A stretch of DNA of 64,000 nt from Bradyrhizobium archetypum. Lineage in GTDB: Bacteria; Pseudomonadota; Alphaproteobacteria; Rhizobiales; Xanthobacteraceae. How positions within the stretch are numbered: position 1 is the first letter of the stretch; each line of letters begins with the position of its first letter. Shown here in pieces: positions 63,757-64,000 of this stretch. The DNA lies in NCBI RefSeq assembly GCF_013114835.1, contig NZ_JAAVLW010000008.1, forward strand, positions 62,001-126,000, given 5' to 3'. The notes beneath the pieces are model-generated. The model was not told where the DNA came from, ran no database searches, and worked only from the letters and a program-made list of their open reading frames with translations. Position numbers and translations under genes: made by a program.

Positions 63757-64000
63757 TGGCGTTTCCCTTTTCGTCCAATGTCATCCGAAGGTGGCCGGCC
63801 AGCCAATCCGGCAGTGCTTCGTGCAGTCTTGCCCAAAGCATGGCCGCATGATGGTGGAATATAGGATCGGCGCTAGCGCACTCAATCCGGCAAGCTACCG
63901 TCGGCGACGCCGCAGCACCGCGCGGGCTCTCCTCGCCGGTTCCATTCAGCCGGCGCGCCCAATCAGTCCGGCCCGACTTATCCGGCTGAAGTCACGTCAC
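63757..64000. other. Right-end region without a recognised gene
   Basis: No gene longer than a short fragment is supported in the last 244 bases. The region upstream of the proline-rich gene should contain its promoter. Short CCGGC-rich words recur here but no clear repeat unit was found. Confidence 0.4.

Overview
The window is GC-rich chromosomal DNA from an alphaproteobacterium. Gene order and protein sequences look most like Bradyrhizobium or a close Nitrobacteraceae relative: hisB-hisH-hisA-hisF, hslV/hslU split by two small genes, dnaQ-coaE-maf-PPDK regulator, hemJ-rho-mnmE-mnmG-rsmG-parA-parB, and tandem glnK-amtB pairs. Several intergenic palindromes also resemble the short repeats scattered through those genomes. 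There are no rRNA genes, CRISPR arrays, transposases or phage genes. One tRNA gene (Gly, GCC) is present. This is core chromosome with a few accessory insertions.

Left part (1-12.5 kb). A histidine operon runs on the minus strand (hisB, a DUF2628 membrane gene, hisH, hisA, partial hisF). The HslVU protease genes are on the plus strand. A minus-strand envelope group follows (Tim44-like, MltA, Smr), then secB, then dnaQ-coaE-maf-PPDK regulatory protein, all leftward. Centre (12.5-21.3 kb). A 442 bp gene-free region with CCTGTG repeats and an AT-rich palindromic stretch separates these leftward genes from a rightward block of hemJ, rho, mnmE, mnmG, rsmG, parA and parB. Three near-perfect parS sites lie on either side of mnmG. 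This is the layout expected around an alphaproteobacterial replication origin, and it is the most important feature of the window.

21.3-37 kb. leuS-lptE-holA form a minus-strand operon. They are followed by a diguanylate cyclase, a YggS protein, an L,D-transpeptidase coupled to a hydratase-like gene, an orphan OmpR-type response regulator with a small cyclic-nucleotide-binding protein, xthA, and an aminotransferase-ftsK-lolA group. A vapBC toxin-antitoxin pair sits just after. 37.7-41.7 kb holds two tandem glnK-amtB ammonium-transport units.

41.9-64 kb is more mixed: a GYF-domain membrane protein, thioesterase II, a UbiH-type monooxygenase, a Trm112-like protein, a TetR regulator with paired operators, LON-domain and CnoX-type thioredoxin genes, tRNA-Gly, a large DUF2235 hydrolase, ketopantoate reductase, HCCA isomerase, DUF2239, GST, a frameshifted short-chain dehydrogenase, gamma-glutamyltransferase, an MFS transporter, comM, small secreted or membrane proteins, a Tat-exported metallo-beta-lactamase-fold protein and a proline-rich coiled-coil membrane protein. 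All product calls come from reading the sequence; no database search was run.
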